A program made the position numbers and the translations under genes. Below are positions 1 to 8,912 of a stretch of 64,000 nt of DNA, piece after piece; position 1 is the first letter of the stretch, and each line of letters begins with the position of its first letter. The stretch is from Desulfobacter vibrioformis DSM 8776 (GTDB taxonomy: Bacteria > Desulfobacterota > Desulfobacteria > Desulfobacterales > Desulfobacteraceae), in assembly GCF_000745975.1 (NCBI RefSeq), contig NZ_JQKJ01000003.1, forward strand, positions 62,001 through 126,000, written 5' to 3'. The notes under the pieces were generated by a model. That model was not told where the DNA came from. It was given only the letters and a program-made list of their open reading frames with translations, and ran no database searches.

Positions 1-1368
1 GCCCCAGATCACTTTTTCTCCTTGTTTTTTAAACCGGGAATGGTAAACCGTTCCGACCCCTTTTCTTTCAGCTGTGGTGACATATCCCGTCTGTTCAATA
101 AAAATTTCAAATAACGCATTGGTCACCGGATATTTACCCATATACACCTTGAGCATGTCAAAGGGTTGTAGTGCGATATTGGATTTCAAGGATTTTTCTG
201 TGCCAATGGTATAGGTCCCTGCGGGGATTGTCATGTAAGCATTAAATTTTTTTTCACGCTCTCCCAAAGCATCGTCAAACTGTTCGGCAAGCTCCCGGGC
301 TTTTCTAAATTCCTCCAGGGCGTTGAGTTCTTCTTCATCAAGCTCGTCAATCGCTTCTAAATCTTCATCTTCACCTAAATCAACTTCTTCTAGCTCCTGG
401 TCCTCATCGAGTTCAATGTCTTCTATTTCTTCCAGGGACTCATCATCATCAATCTCAATATCTTCTATTTCCGTATCTTCATCAATCTCTTCCAACGCTT
501 CAAGGTCTTCATCAAGTTCGACCTCTTGGATCTCCTGGTCTTCATCGATCTCTTCGACTTCTTCAAGGGCGTCATCCTCATCATCAACATCTTCTATTTC
601 AACATCATCATCAATCTCCTGGATATCGCCATCAACAAGTTCCTCGTCTACCTCTTCAAGGTCCTCATCCTCATCAAGTTCGATCTCTTCGATCTCCTGG
701 TCTTCATCGATCTCCTCGACTTCTTCAAGGGCGTCATCCTCAACCTCTTCTATTTCAACATCATCATCGATTTCTTCAATCTCAACGTCATCTTCGGGGG
801 TGCCGTCTTCATCACTATCGGTTCCTTCGTGGTCATCAAAGATTCTGGCGCCAAGCCGGTCCAGCACCTTTTTAATCTCTTCTATGATATCAACTGCCTT
901 ATGATCGGCATCAGGAGATTGAATTTGATTCAGGAATTCAGCGATGGCCTTAAGCACACCAGCAGCGTTGGTAAGATCAAATCCATCGGTTTTTACAGCA
1001 TCGCTGAAAGACTGCAAAAGGCTGGTTTTAGCATCCTCTGTCATATCAAAGATATTGGACTCGGTCAGCGTTATATCTTCAGGATTGAGGCCATTTTGGG
1101 ACAATTTTTTCAAATCGGCATTGATGGAGGATCTAAGACTGGAAAAATTTCTTCTTTTGGATTTTATTTTTGCAACATCATCCCCGACCTCCCAGATCTG
1201 ACGGATAATAGTGTCCCCGTCAATGGACGAAAGATCCTGAATACTCTCTTCGGACACATAATAGGTAAATATGCCCCGAACAGCCTTATCCTTGACAGAT
1301 CCGGAGCGATAGTTAAGATTTTCTAATGCCTCGGTAATGCCTGACAGGGTGATGGATACATTGGCCAA
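1..1368 (-). CDS. Partial acidic-repeat protein with formylglycine-generating-enzyme-type domain
   Basis: The gene runs off the left edge of the window, so only its first 456 codons are seen. The start is taken as TTG at 1368, with AAGGAG at 1385-1380; a TAA lies upstream in frame and no ATG suits. Residues 1-185 look globular and helical. Residues about 190-345 are almost entirely Glu and Asp in imperfect repeats of the type EIDEDQEIEE. From about residue 375 the sequence (IPAGTYTIGTEKS, then YMGKYPVTNALFEIFIEQTG) matches the start of the SUMF1/EgtB/PvdO fold, which in other proteins makes formylglycine or acts as a non-enzymatic domain. The catalytic part is outside the window, so activity cannot be judged. 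Two long Ser-rich or Leu/Ile-rich plus-strand ORFs here are shadows of the acidic repeats. Confidence 0.85.
   Translation of the reverse strand, partial: MANVSITLSGITEALENLNYRSGSVKDKAVRGIFTYYVSEESIQDLSSIDGDTIIRQIWEVGDDVAKIKSKRRNFSSLRSSINADLKKLSQNGLNPEDITLTESNIFDMTEDAKTSLLQSFSDAVKTDGFDLTNAAGVLKAIAEFLNQIQSPDADHKAVDIIEEIKKVLDRLGARIFDDHEGTDSDEDGTPEDDVEIEEIDDDVEIEEVEDDALEEVEEIDEDQEIEEIELDEDEDLEEVDEELVDGDIQEIDDDVEIEDVDDEDDALEEVEEIDEDQEIQEVELDEDLEALEEIDEDTEIEDIEIDDDESLEEIEDIELDEDQELEEVDLGEDEDLEAIDELDEEELNALEEFRKARELAEQFDDALGEREKKFNAYMTIPAGTYTIGTEKSLKSNIALQPFDMLKVYMGKYPVTNALFEIFIEQTGYVTTAERKGVGTVYHSRFKKQGEKVIWG
531..782. repeat. Tandem duplication inside the acidic-repeat coding region
   Basis: The stretch around 531-620 recurs with few changes about 162 bp further on, at 693-782, in the same reading frame. 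It encodes part of the Glu/Asp-rich region of the minus-strand gene. The in-frame period implies that the acidic segment grew by duplication and can vary in length. Confidence 0.7.
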
Positions 1369-1652
1369 ACCTTGAAATGCTCCTTTTAAACAGTCTTGAA
1401 AGACTTTAATTCTACTATATTATAAAGAAATCTGAATCCGGGATGATATACGGTTTTGCCCAAATACAAGTTTTAACATGCTTTTTGTACAGATATTATG
1501 ATATAAGATATTATATATTTCAACTGCACAAAAATCTTGATCTTAATGCAAAAATAAAAAATAATTTTTCTGCTGTGTGCAGATGAAAGCCCAGATCCTA
1601 TAGCATTGGGAGTTGATAAATTTTTTATGCGTATGCCAAAGGGATAATAAAG

Positions 1653-2423
1653 ATGAGAAATGTATTGACTATTTCGGGACTGAGGGGGGGGACCGGCAAG
1701 AGCACCACAGCCCTTAATCTATCCGCTTCTGTAGCACTTTATGGAAAAAAAGTGCTGCTGGTTGACTGCGACCCCCAGGCAACTGTATCCCAATGGCGTA
1801 AAATTGATTCAAAGGGGAATAATCATGACCTTGCACAGGTGCTGGCCGGCAGAATAAGCATCCATGATGCGGTATCCGGAACCGATATTGACGGACTGGA
1901 TATCCTGCCGGCTGGTTTCGGTCTTTTTTCCATATCCCTTAAACTTGCCAGGCGGATAGACAACGAAAAGCTTCTTCGCCTTGTTATTGATGAAATCGAG
2001 CATGACTACGATATCATTATCCTTGATGCGCCTTCGTCCTGCGGATATCTGAGCATCGCCGCTTTGACGGCAGCAGACTGGCTTGCGGCAGTGGTCATCC
2101 CGGATGAAGACTGGGTCGGTGATTTTCATTCACTGATTAAAATTGTCCGGTACATACGAAAATCCCACAATGCACCATTAGGCATTGCAGGTATATTGTT
2201 CAACCGATGCAATCGTGAAGAACAGATGGAAAATCATGCGGTTCCCGAAGTGTTGGAACAGATCCGCCCCCTGATCTATAAAACCATGATCCCTGACGAT
2301 GAAATGCTTGACAAGGAGCAATCCTCCCTGAGTCCGCTCTCTTTGTACGACATTAAAGCACAGGCTTCCCAGGCTTACCTTGGCATGGCCCGGGAGATTA
2401 TCTGTGCATTCAATTTAAAATGA
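1653..2423 (+). CDS. ParA/MinD-family ATPase (divergent)
   Basis: A 256-residue ParA-type P-loop ATPase. The deviant Walker A motif is at residues 9-18 (GLRGGTGKST), Walker A' around Asp38-Gln42 (DCDPQ), and Walker B at 121-126 (IIILDA). ParA proteins normally have Lys at the position of Arg11 (KGGxGK); this Lys acts across the dimer interface, so the change is notable. The RBS is AAAGGG before ATG 1653. No ParB partner or parS-like repeat is seen nearby. The gene lies head-to-head with the FGE-domain gene and is followed 10 bp later by an unknown protein, so the four genes may form one functional unit. A role in positioning a protein complex is an inference. Confidence 0.85.
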   Translation: MRNVLTISGLRGGTGKSTTALNLSASVALYGKKVLLVDCDPQATVSQWRKIDSKGNNHDLAQVLAGRISIHDAVSGTDIDGLDILPAGFGLFSISLKLARRIDNEKLLRLVIDEIEHDYDIIILDAPSSCGYLSIAALTAADWLAAVVIPDEDWVGDFHSLIKIVRYIRKSHNAPLGIAGILFNRCNREEQMENHAVPEVLEQIRPLIYKTMIPDDEMLDKEQSSLSPLSLYDIKAQASQAYLGMAREIICAFNLK

Positions 2424-2433
2424 GGAGACCCCA

Positions 2434-2847
2434 TTGAAGCTGACCAATCCGGAATCCATCCAGGAAAGTGAAAAAGAGTTTATTGACACCATAAATGCCG
2501 AACTTGACTGGGATGTCATCGAGCAGGTGCTGCTTGACAAACATAATTTTGAAGTTCAGGATGATATTGAATACAAGGATGGGAATCTTATCGTTTACAA
2601 TAACGAAATCGCATACAAATTTGATTTTCAAATCAAGGTTCCCCTTTCGGTGATTTTTAACCGCAGTGGCGAATGCTTATCCATGTCAACCACCAGGGAA
2701 GACGGGGGGCGTGAAGCTAACGAAGATATGCAAATCCAGAATACGTCCACAACCCGAACGCCTGGTCGCGGGCCGGATGAAAAAAAAGCAGAGGAGATGG
2801 CTGTTGAAATCGCTGATTTAATCTCTGAAATTAATAATAAATCCTAG
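2434..2847 (+). CDS. Hypothetical protein, 137 aa
   Basis: I do not recognise a family. The start is TTG at 2434, with GAGGAG directly upstream and only 10 bp after the ParA stop, so translation is probably coupled. The N-terminal two thirds look globular (alternating acidic helices and strands, KVPLSVIFNRSGECLSM), with no signal peptide or membrane segment. Residues about 85-120 are polar and low in complexity (TREDGGREANED), followed by a C-terminal acidic helix. It ends in TAG 7 bp before the next gene. Its place between a ParA-like ATPase and a coiled-coil protein suggests that it belongs to the same unit. Confidence 0.7.
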   Translation: MKLTNPESIQESEKEFIDTINAELDWDVIEQVLLDKHNFEVQDDIEYKDGNLIVYNNEIAYKFDFQIKVPLSVIFNRSGECLSMSTTREDGGREANEDMQIQNTSTTRTPGRGPDEKKAEEMAVEIADLISEINNKS

Positions 2848-2854
2848 GGGGAGT

Positions 2855-4309
2855 ATGGAGATGCAGGAGGGAAGCAGCATCACGCGGGAGTATGTCAGAA
2901 ACCAATTGGATGAAATTCTAGCCAAGGAGATCACCGCTTTTATTGATGTGGATTCCACAATGGCATTGATGTCTTTCAACCTTGCCACGATCTCCTGTAT
3001 CACCATCAGCGTGGATCGGGAACGTGAAATAAAGGCGTATGCAGACGCTCCACCGGAACGTTTCAACCGCGAAACCTTTACCTCTGAACTTGTGGATATC
3101 GGACTTGACCAGGACGATTACCTTGATAAAGCCATATCATCCGTCCTGGGGTCCGGCTACATTACAACACTTCCCAATGGTAATCTTAAAGCCGAAATGC
3201 CTGCTTTTATGATGGTTGGTTTTTTAGACTCCATGTTTCCGGGCATGCAGGGCCTTAACCTGATTGCTTTTATCCTTCAAATAAATGACGAAGTCAATTC
3301 CAATCGCAAAAGCCTTGATTTTGCAAAACAAAGCTTTGAGGCAACACTTAAAACCCGTGGCGTTTCCGTGACAAAAGACCATGCACAGAAACGGGCAACC
3401 GAAATGGCCAAAGGAGTTCACAAGGCAGTCTCTGTACAGTCAAAACAGATTTCAGCCCGGTTGAAAAGGGAAAAACTAAACAAGTTGTCCCAGCTTATGA
3501 AAACCAGGAAACAGCGCACTGACGGCTACCACGAAAAGGTCAGAGTTCAAAATCTTTTTGACAAAGGGCCAAGTCCTGAAGAAATTGAGGCGGAAAAACA
3601 AAAAGCCAGGGAGATTGAAAAAGCAGCCCTGAAAGCCGAAGAACTGGTCAAAGAGCTGGCGGAAAAAGATAAAAAGATAAAAGAAGCCGAGGTTGCGGCA
3701 CAGGAACTTGCAGAACAGCTTAAAGTTATTGAAGAAAAAGAAAAGGCTGCGGAAGAGGCTCAAGCGATAGCTATCCAGGAAAAGGCTGAAGCCCTTGCGG
3801 CAAGGGAACAGGAAATGGCTGAAAAGGAAGCCAGACTCCTCGTGCTTGAAGAAGAGTTAAAACGCAGGGAAGAAGAGTCAAAAAAGGAAGCCAAAACAAA
3901 AAAATTGGCAGCCAGTCAAGCAGAAACGGCAATAACCCAGGATGATATTGAATCCCAAATCGCCGCCTTTGAGAAAACCCTGACCATGCCCTGTCCTTTG
4001 TGCCATAACGGCAGGGTCGAAGAAAAGACCACGGATAAGGGAAAAATTTTTTACTCCTGTGACCAGAAGGAGTGCCGGTTCGTATCCTGGGACAAGCCCT
4101 ATCATTTCGAATGTCCATTGTGCAAAAATCCATATTTAATCGAATTCATCACACCTTCAGGCGCCTTGGGACTTAAATGCCCCAGAGCTTCATGCACCTA
4201 TTCCCAGGACAACCTGCTGGCCCCTGTGCAGCACATGGCCGCAACTTCCACACCGCCAGATCCACCGCCCAAAAAGAAAAAACTGGTCCGACGAGTCAAA
4301 AGACGGTAA
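2855..4309 (+). CDS. Coiled-coil protein with two C-terminal C4 zinc ribbons
   Basis: A 484-residue protein starting at ATG 2855 behind AGGGGGAG. An N-terminal globular region of about 190 residues is followed by a basic stretch, then a long Glu/Lys/Ala coiled coil (about residues 240-350). Two zinc-ribbon units follow, the first beginning CPLCHNGRVEEK at about 380 and ending with a CxxxxxC pair, the second beginning CPLCKNPYLIEF at about 425. The pattern is like the C-terminal zinc fingers of topoisomerase I, but no topoisomerase domain is present. The tail is strongly basic (KKKKLVRRVKRR), which suggests nucleic acid binding. The function is unknown; the neighbours suggest a ParA-linked role. 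Confidence 0.75.
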   Translation: MEMQEGSSITREYVRNQLDEILAKEITAFIDVDSTMALMSFNLATISCITISVDREREIKAYADAPPERFNRETFTSELVDIGLDQDDYLDKAISSVLGSGYITTLPNGNLKAEMPAFMMVGFLDSMFPGMQGLNLIAFILQINDEVNSNRKSLDFAKQSFEATLKTRGVSVTKDHAQKRATEMAKGVHKAVSVQSKQISARLKREKLNKLSQLMKTRKQRTDGYHEKVRVQNLFDKGPSPEEIEAEKQKAREIEKAALKAEELVKELAEKDKKIKEAEVAAQELAEQLKVIEEKEKAAEEAQAIAIQEKAEALAAREQEMAEKEARLLVLEEELKRREEESKKEAKTKKLAASQAETAITQDDIESQIAAFEKTLTMPCPLCHNGRVEEKTTDKGKIFYSCDQKECRFVSWDKPYHFECPLCKNPYLIEFITPSGALGLKCPRASCTYSQDNLLAPVQHMAATSTPPDPPPKKKKLVRRVKRR

Positions 4310-4923
4310 TGAAGAATTCTGAATACTGGAAAAAGGAGGGGGTTCAAAAAGTATTTACACATCCCCTTTGCGATGACTGGATCGCGTCACTTGACAAAAA
4401 CGCCTGTGTACTTGACCTTGGTTGCGGGTACGGGCGACTTACCCCAGTCCTTCAACAAGCAGGATTTTCAAACATTGTTGGATATGATTCAAGTCCTGCT
4501 TTGCTGGACAGGGCCAGAAAGGAGAATCCCGGTGCCTTCTATTCAAATGTATTTCATTCATTGTCAGGCCGATCCTTTAATCTGATTTTATGTTTTGCGC
4601 TTTTCACCTCCGCGCCTTCCTTAGAAGAACAAAAAGAGTTGGTCTCTTTAATTGAAAAGGTGTGCGGCAACAAAACCTATTTATATATCAGCGACTATGA
4701 AACCTGTGACAATCCAGCCTATCAAACGCGTTATCAAGAGCGCAGACTGAATATGTACGGATGCTTTGCATCAGGAAATGCAATTTTCCGTCACCATAAA
4801 CCAGGGCATTTTGACACACTTTTCCCCGAATGGAGAAAACTTAAAGAAAAAACACTTAAAAGCAGGACATTGAATGGTAACGAGATCATAATTCACCAAT
4901 ATCTTTACATAAGAAGCCAATAG
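4309..4923 (+). CDS. Class I SAM-dependent methyltransferase
   Basis: A 204-residue protein. ATG 4309 overlaps the stop of the previous gene (TAATG), and the protein begins MKNSEYWKKEG; a longer in-frame extension from 4177 lies inside the upstream gene and is rejected. Motif I is clear at residues 34-42 (VLDLGCGYG), followed by an acidic position after the second strand (VGYDSSPALLDRA). This is the standard Rossmann methyltransferase layout of about 200 residues. The substrate cannot be told. The overlap indicates translational coupling with the zinc-ribbon gene. Confidence 0.85.
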   Translation: MKNSEYWKKEGVQKVFTHPLCDDWIASLDKNACVLDLGCGYGRLTPVLQQAGFSNIVGYDSSPALLDRARKENPGAFYSNVFHSLSGRSFNLILCFALFTSAPSLEEQKELVSLIEKVCGNKTYLYISDYETCDNPAYQTRYQERRLNMYGCFASGNAIFRHHKPGHFDTLFPEWRKLKEKTLKSRTLNGNEIIIHQYLYIRSQ

Positions 4924-5033
4924 TTTCCTGTTAAAATATTTCTCAGTATTCATGAGACCCTGGCCGGAATGTTTAAATTTTGATATAGACAGGACTGCAC
5001 ATCTTATTGGTATTTAAATATGGACAAAAAACC

Positions 5034-5450
5034 ATGAAAAAAATTTTCTACAGCATTTGTTTGGTATTATTTCTGGCAGGGCTTGGCTGGACTCAAGAAG
5101 AAAATGCAGTCAAAACGGATGTATTGGCAAAAACCAGTATAAGCTGGGATGGGATGGACCTTCCTGAATACGCAAAAGGCAAGCCGGAGATCACAATTCT
5201 TAAAATAAAAATTCCTCCGAAAACAAAATTGCCGCTTCATAAGCATCCTGTAATAAATGCAGGCGTATTGTTAAAAGGCACACTGACTGTTGTGACCGAA
5301 AAGAACGAAAAATTACAGCTTAAAGCTGGAGATTCAATCATCGAAGTGGTGAATAAATGGCACTACGGAATAAATGAAGGCAATGAGTTTGCAGAAATCA
5401 TAGTTTTTTATGCTGGTGTGCAGGGTTCTGCGATTACTGTTAAAAAATAG
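5034..5450 (+). CDS. Exported cupin-domain protein
   Basis: A 138-residue protein, with the start placed at ATG 5034 because this gives a good signal peptide (MKKIFYSICLVLFLAGLG, then a polar stretch). A TTG start at 5007 would add nine residues before it. The rest is one small cupin barrel: PLHKHPVINAGVLLKG carries the metal-binding histidines, followed by the Gly-turn (LKAGDSIIEV) and a late His (WHYG). Exported small cupins bind metals or small ligands, but the ligand is not deducible. The gene is separate from the methyltransferase and converges on efp. Confidence 0.8.
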   Translation: MKKIFYSICLVLFLAGLGWTQEENAVKTDVLAKTSISWDGMDLPEYAKGKPEITILKIKIPPKTKLPLHKHPVINAGVLLKGTLTVVTEKNEKLQLKAGDSIIEVVNKWHYGINEGNEFAEIIVFYAGVQGSAITVKK

Positions 5451-5473
5451 CGCGCGCACATAAAATGGAATGC

Positions 5474-5502
5474 CTGGCCAGGAAGGCTTCTTCCCTGGCC
5501 GG
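5474..5502. terminator. Probable bidirectional terminator between cupin gene and efp
   Basis: An inverted repeat with arms CTGGCCAGGAAG and CTTCCCTGGCCGG (one bulged base) and a 4-nt loop lies between two convergent genes. The T-tract is short (TTT), so efficiency is uncertain. Confidence 0.55.
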
Positions 5503-5550
5503 TTTCCAGTATAAAAACAGTATAAAAATCCTGCCCCTTGCCTTTGGGAA

Positions 5551-6114
5551 CTATTCGCTGGCACGCTCAACGTATTCCCGGGTCCGGGTATCAATCTTGA
5601 TCAGCTGTCCCTCATCCACAAAAGGGGGCACCTGGACTTCAAATCCGGATTCAACCGTGGCGGGCTTGGTGTCGCCCGTGGCAGTATCGCCCTTGGCCCA
5701 GGGTTCGGTGGCCGTGACCCGCAGGACCACAAAGTTGGGAAGTGTGACGCCAATGGGATTCTGGTTATGCAGCAGCACCGTACACACGGTATTTTCCTTG
5801 AGCAGGTCCACGTTCTCTCCGATCTGTTCCTTAGTCATCATGATCTGCTCGTAATTGGTGGAATTCATAAACCACCAGCCCTCCCGGTCTGAATAGAGGT
5901 ATTCCATATCCGTCTCTTCCAGATCAGCCTTTTCAAATTTGTCGCCTGAACGGTAGGTACGTTCAAACTGGGAACCTGTGATCATATTCTTAAGTTTACA
6001 TTTATACAGGGACTGCCCCTTGCCCGGCTTTTTAAACTCAAAACCGACAATCACATGGGGATCACCGTCAATATCCAGTTTAAGTCCTTTTTTCAAATCA
6101 CTGGCTAAATACAT
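5551..6114 (-). CDS. efp: Elongation factor P
   Basis: A full-length 187-residue EF-P, which relieves ribosome stalling at proline runs by binding between the P and E sites. The three-barrel layout is intact. The modified-lysine loop is KPGKGQ, with Lys32 in the position of E. coli Lys34, so a lysine-type modification of the tip is expected. The middle domain has the usual MEYLYSDREGWWFMN. The gene is divergent from guaA across 150 bp. It ends in TAG. Confidence 0.96.
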   Translation of the reverse strand: MYLASDLKKGLKLDIDGDPHVIVGFEFKKPGKGQSLYKCKLKNMITGSQFERTYRSGDKFEKADLEETDMEYLYSDREGWWFMNSTNYEQIMMTKEQIGENVDLLKENTVCTVLLHNQNPIGVTLPNFVVLRVTATEPWAKGDTATGDTKPATVESGFEVQVPPFVDEGQLIKIDTRTREYVERASE

Positions 6115-6264
6115 CCAATCTCCTTAAAATTAAAAATAATAAAAGCGGACCCAATAAAGCATAATCCGCCATTCTTGGCAAGTTCAGACCAAAAACAACT
6201 TGCAATTTTCCCATGTTTATAGGAAACTTTGCTGATTTAAATCTAATCATTGCAGGAAATACCC

Positions 6265-7794
6265 ATGATCATCGTTATTGACTTCGGATCCCAGTTTAAC
6301 CAGTTGATTGCCCGGCGTGTCAGGGAAAATAATGTATACTGCCAGGTGGAACCGGCAGATATCTCCCTTGGGAAATTAAAGACCCTTGCCCCCACAGGCA
6401 TCATCCTTTCCGGCGGGCCTTCATCCATTTATGAAGAGAACAGCCCGACCATCGACGCCGGTATTTTTGACTTGGGCGTACCCATCCTTGGCATCTGCTA
6501 CGGCATGCACTACATGGTGCATACCCTTGGGGGCACCATTGAACAGGCCGGGAAAAAAGAGTATGGCTTTGCCGAACTGCGGATCAACCCGGGCAACCCG
6601 CTGTTCAAAGAGATGGATAACAGCTTCCAGTGCTGGATGAGCCATGGCGATTCTGCAAAACTTTTGCCCCGGGGATTTGAGATTACCGCGCAGACCGATA
6701 ACACCCCCATTGCCGCCATTGCCGATTACAGCAGAAAACTGTTTGGCCTGCAGTTTCACCCGGAAGTGGAGCACTCCATTAACGGGACTGCCATGATCCG
6801 GCATTTTCTTTTTGATGTATGCGGATGCGAGCAGAACTGGACCATGAAATCCTTCAGTGAGGGCGCCATTGCACAGATCAAGGATGCGGTCGGCGACAAA
6901 AAGGTGATCATGGGACTTTCCGGCGGGGTGGACTCTTCTGTTGCAGCCACCCTGATCCATAAAGCTGTGGGGAAAAACCTGCACTGCATTTTTGTGGACA
7001 ACGGGCTGCTGCGCCTGAACGAAAAAGAGCAGCTTGAGGTCAGCCTTCGGGCCAACCTGGACATGAACATCAAGTTTGTGGATGCGCAAGAAAAATTTCT
7101 AACCGCACTGGCCGGGGTTACAGACCCTGAAAAGAAAAGAAAAATTATCGGTAAAATTTTCATTGATGTTTTTGATGCCGAGGCCAAAAAGGTTGAAGAT
7201 GCCCAGTTCCTTGGCCAGGGCACCTTGTATCCGGATATTATTGAATCCAAATCCGCTTTTGGCGGTCCCACTTCGGTCATTAAATCCCACCACAATGTGG
7301 GCGGGCTGCCCGAAGAGATGAACCTGAAGCTTATTGAACCGTTGCAGCTTCTGTTCAAGGATGAGGTCAGAAAACTTGGCCTTGAACTTGGTATCAACGA
7401 GGATCTTGTCTGGCGCCAGCCCTTTCCTGGCCCCGGACTTGCCATCCGCATCCTGGGGGACATTACCAAAGAGCGCCTGGATGTTCTTCGAAAGGCCGAT
7501 GACATCCTTATCCAGGAAATCAGACAGGCCGGCCTTTACCGGAAACTGTGGCAGTCCTTTGCCGTACTTTTGCCGGTGAAAAGTGTCGGTGTCATGGGAG
7601 ATAAACGTACCTTTGCCAATTGTGTGGCCATCCGTGCGGTCACATCCAATGACGCCATGACAGCGGACTGGGCCAAACTGCCCCACGATCTACTGGGAAA
7701 AATTTCCAACCGTATTATCAATGAAGTGGACAAGGTCAACCGTGTGGTCTTTGACATCACCTCAAAACCACCCGGCACCATTGAATGGGAATAA
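6265..7794 (+). CDS. guaA: GMP synthase (glutamine-hydrolysing)
   Basis: Converts XMP to GMP with glutamine and ATP. ATG 6265 is chosen over a TTG at 6250 because AGGAA lies just before it and homologs begin at this point (MIIVIDFGSQ), giving 509 residues. The class I glutaminase triad is Cys78 (GICYG), His165 and Glu167 (FHPEVEH). The ATP-pyrophosphatase P-loop SGGVDS is at 219-224. The C-terminal dimerisation domain ends with the typical KPPGTIEWE. All key residues are present. Confidence 0.97.
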   Translation: MIIVIDFGSQFNQLIARRVRENNVYCQVEPADISLGKLKTLAPTGIILSGGPSSIYEENSPTIDAGIFDLGVPILGICYGMHYMVHTLGGTIEQAGKKEYGFAELRINPGNPLFKEMDNSFQCWMSHGDSAKLLPRGFEITAQTDNTPIAAIADYSRKLFGLQFHPEVEHSINGTAMIRHFLFDVCGCEQNWTMKSFSEGAIAQIKDAVGDKKVIMGLSGGVDSSVAATLIHKAVGKNLHCIFVDNGLLRLNEKEQLEVSLRANLDMNIKFVDAQEKFLTALAGVTDPEKKRKIIGKIFIDVFDAEAKKVEDAQFLGQGTLYPDIIESKSAFGGPTSVIKSHHNVGGLPEEMNLKLIEPLQLLFKDEVRKLGLELGINEDLVWRQPFPGPGLAIRILGDITKERLDVLRKADDILIQEIRQAGLYRKLWQSFAVLLPVKSVGVMGDKRTFANCVAIRAVTSNDAMTADWAKLPHDLLGKISNRIINEVDKVNRVVFDITSKPPGTIEWE

Positions 7795-7850
7795 CCCAAG
7801 GTCATTAACTTAAGCGTTAATGGCAAGACACTGGGAACAAGAAACAAAAT

Positions 7851-8909
7851 ATGAATGAAAACAGACTGGGGGATTACCTGAACCCGGAGAGTGATCAGGC
7901 ATTTACAGATAATGAGCCGACTATTGGGGGCGCAATTTTCCAGCAGGAAGCCAACACCCTTAAAATAGAGAAATTATCCCAGCGCGTGACCATCATCTCC
8001 GTGATCCTCCCCTGCATCATCATTGCCATTTTGGTCTTCGGCTATATGGATATCACCGAAAAGGTGGTGGATGTGGACCATACCCAGGCAAACCAGATGG
8101 CACAGGTATCACAAAATCTTGAAATAAAGCTCAATGCGGTTGATGTACGTATTGCCAAAGCCACCCACGAGCTGGATGAAAAGCTGACAACCCTTGAAAC
8201 CAAACGCCAGGCCCTGGAAAACCAGACCGCAAAAATGTCCGCAGCCAAGGTTGATCTTAAAGCCATGGAAGCCGCCCTTGCCAAGCTGGATAAACGGATT
8301 CAAACCAATGCAGACCAGGATAAGTCTACCCTGGCAGCCATGGAACGTATGAACCAGGCGCTTTTAGCCGGTATTGATAAAAACAGTTCGGATTTTAAAA
8401 CAGTCTCAGCACAGATCAAAAAAGAGTTCCACCTGTTTAAGGAGGAGTTTGACGCAAGGCTGCTTGAATTGTCCGCCTATGAAGAAAGAATTGCTCATCT
8501 GGTCAAAGACACAAGCCTGCTGGGCAAAAAACTGGATGAATTAAAAAAAGAGACATCAGCCTCCATAGACAGTAAATTGAACAAAAACCTAAGTCTTCTC
8601 AGACAGGATCTTGAAAAGCAGATTGCTGACATTAAAAAACAAGCAGACGCAGCAAATTCAACAGCAAAAAAGGCAGCGGAAACCGCTTCTGCTGCCAAGT
8701 CTTCCGCCACTAAACCGGCAGTTAAGACAGCATCAACACCCGCACAAGGCCCCAAAGAATCCGCACCCCAGGCCCAATCAGCCGTAAAACCACAAGCGCC
8801 CTCTCCTTCCGCCGCTCCAACGGCCACCTGGAAAACACAAACACCGGCCCTGCCGGCCCCAAAAGTGCCGGGCACATACGGCATTTCAGAACAGGACCTT
8901 TCCCAATAG
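7851..8909 (+). CDS. Single-pass membrane coiled-coil protein
   Basis: A 352-residue protein of unrecognised family. About 44 cytoplasmic residues are followed by one membrane helix (ISVILPCIIIAILVFGYM, about 49-66) and then a long helical region to about residue 270 with heptad-like patterns. The tail is Ala/Pro/Lys-rich and disordered (residues 270-350). This layout suits a periplasmic rod or tether with a flexible end. The next gene starts 4 bp after its TAG stop, so the two are probably co-expressed. Confidence 0.7.
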   Translation: MNENRLGDYLNPESDQAFTDNEPTIGGAIFQQEANTLKIEKLSQRVTIISVILPCIIIAILVFGYMDITEKVVDVDHTQANQMAQVSQNLEIKLNAVDVRIAKATHELDEKLTTLETKRQALENQTAKMSAAKVDLKAMEAALAKLDKRIQTNADQDKSTLAAMERMNQALLAGIDKNSSDFKTVSAQIKKEFHLFKEEFDARLLELSAYEERIAHLVKDTSLLGKKLDELKKETSASIDSKLNKNLSLLRQDLEKQIADIKKQADAANSTAKKAAETASAAKSSATKPAVKTASTPAQGPKESAPQAQSAVKPQAPSPSAAPTATWKTQTPALPAPKVPGTYGISEQDLSQ

Positions 8910-8912
8910 CGG

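Noticed and set aside
323..1326. Long plus-strand ORFs, Ser-rich and Ile/Leu/Phe-rich
   Set aside because: They are antisense shadows of the Glu/Asp-rich repeats of the minus-strand FGE-domain gene, which reads open from 1368 to the window edge.
4177..4308. 44-residue N-terminal extension of the methyltransferase
   Set aside because: It lies in the coding region of the zinc-ribbon gene in another frame; ATG 4309 overlaps that gene's stop in the normal coupled way.
6421..7686. Several long minus-strand ORFs opposite guaA
   Set aside because: They are antisense shadows of guaA, which has all its catalytic motifs.
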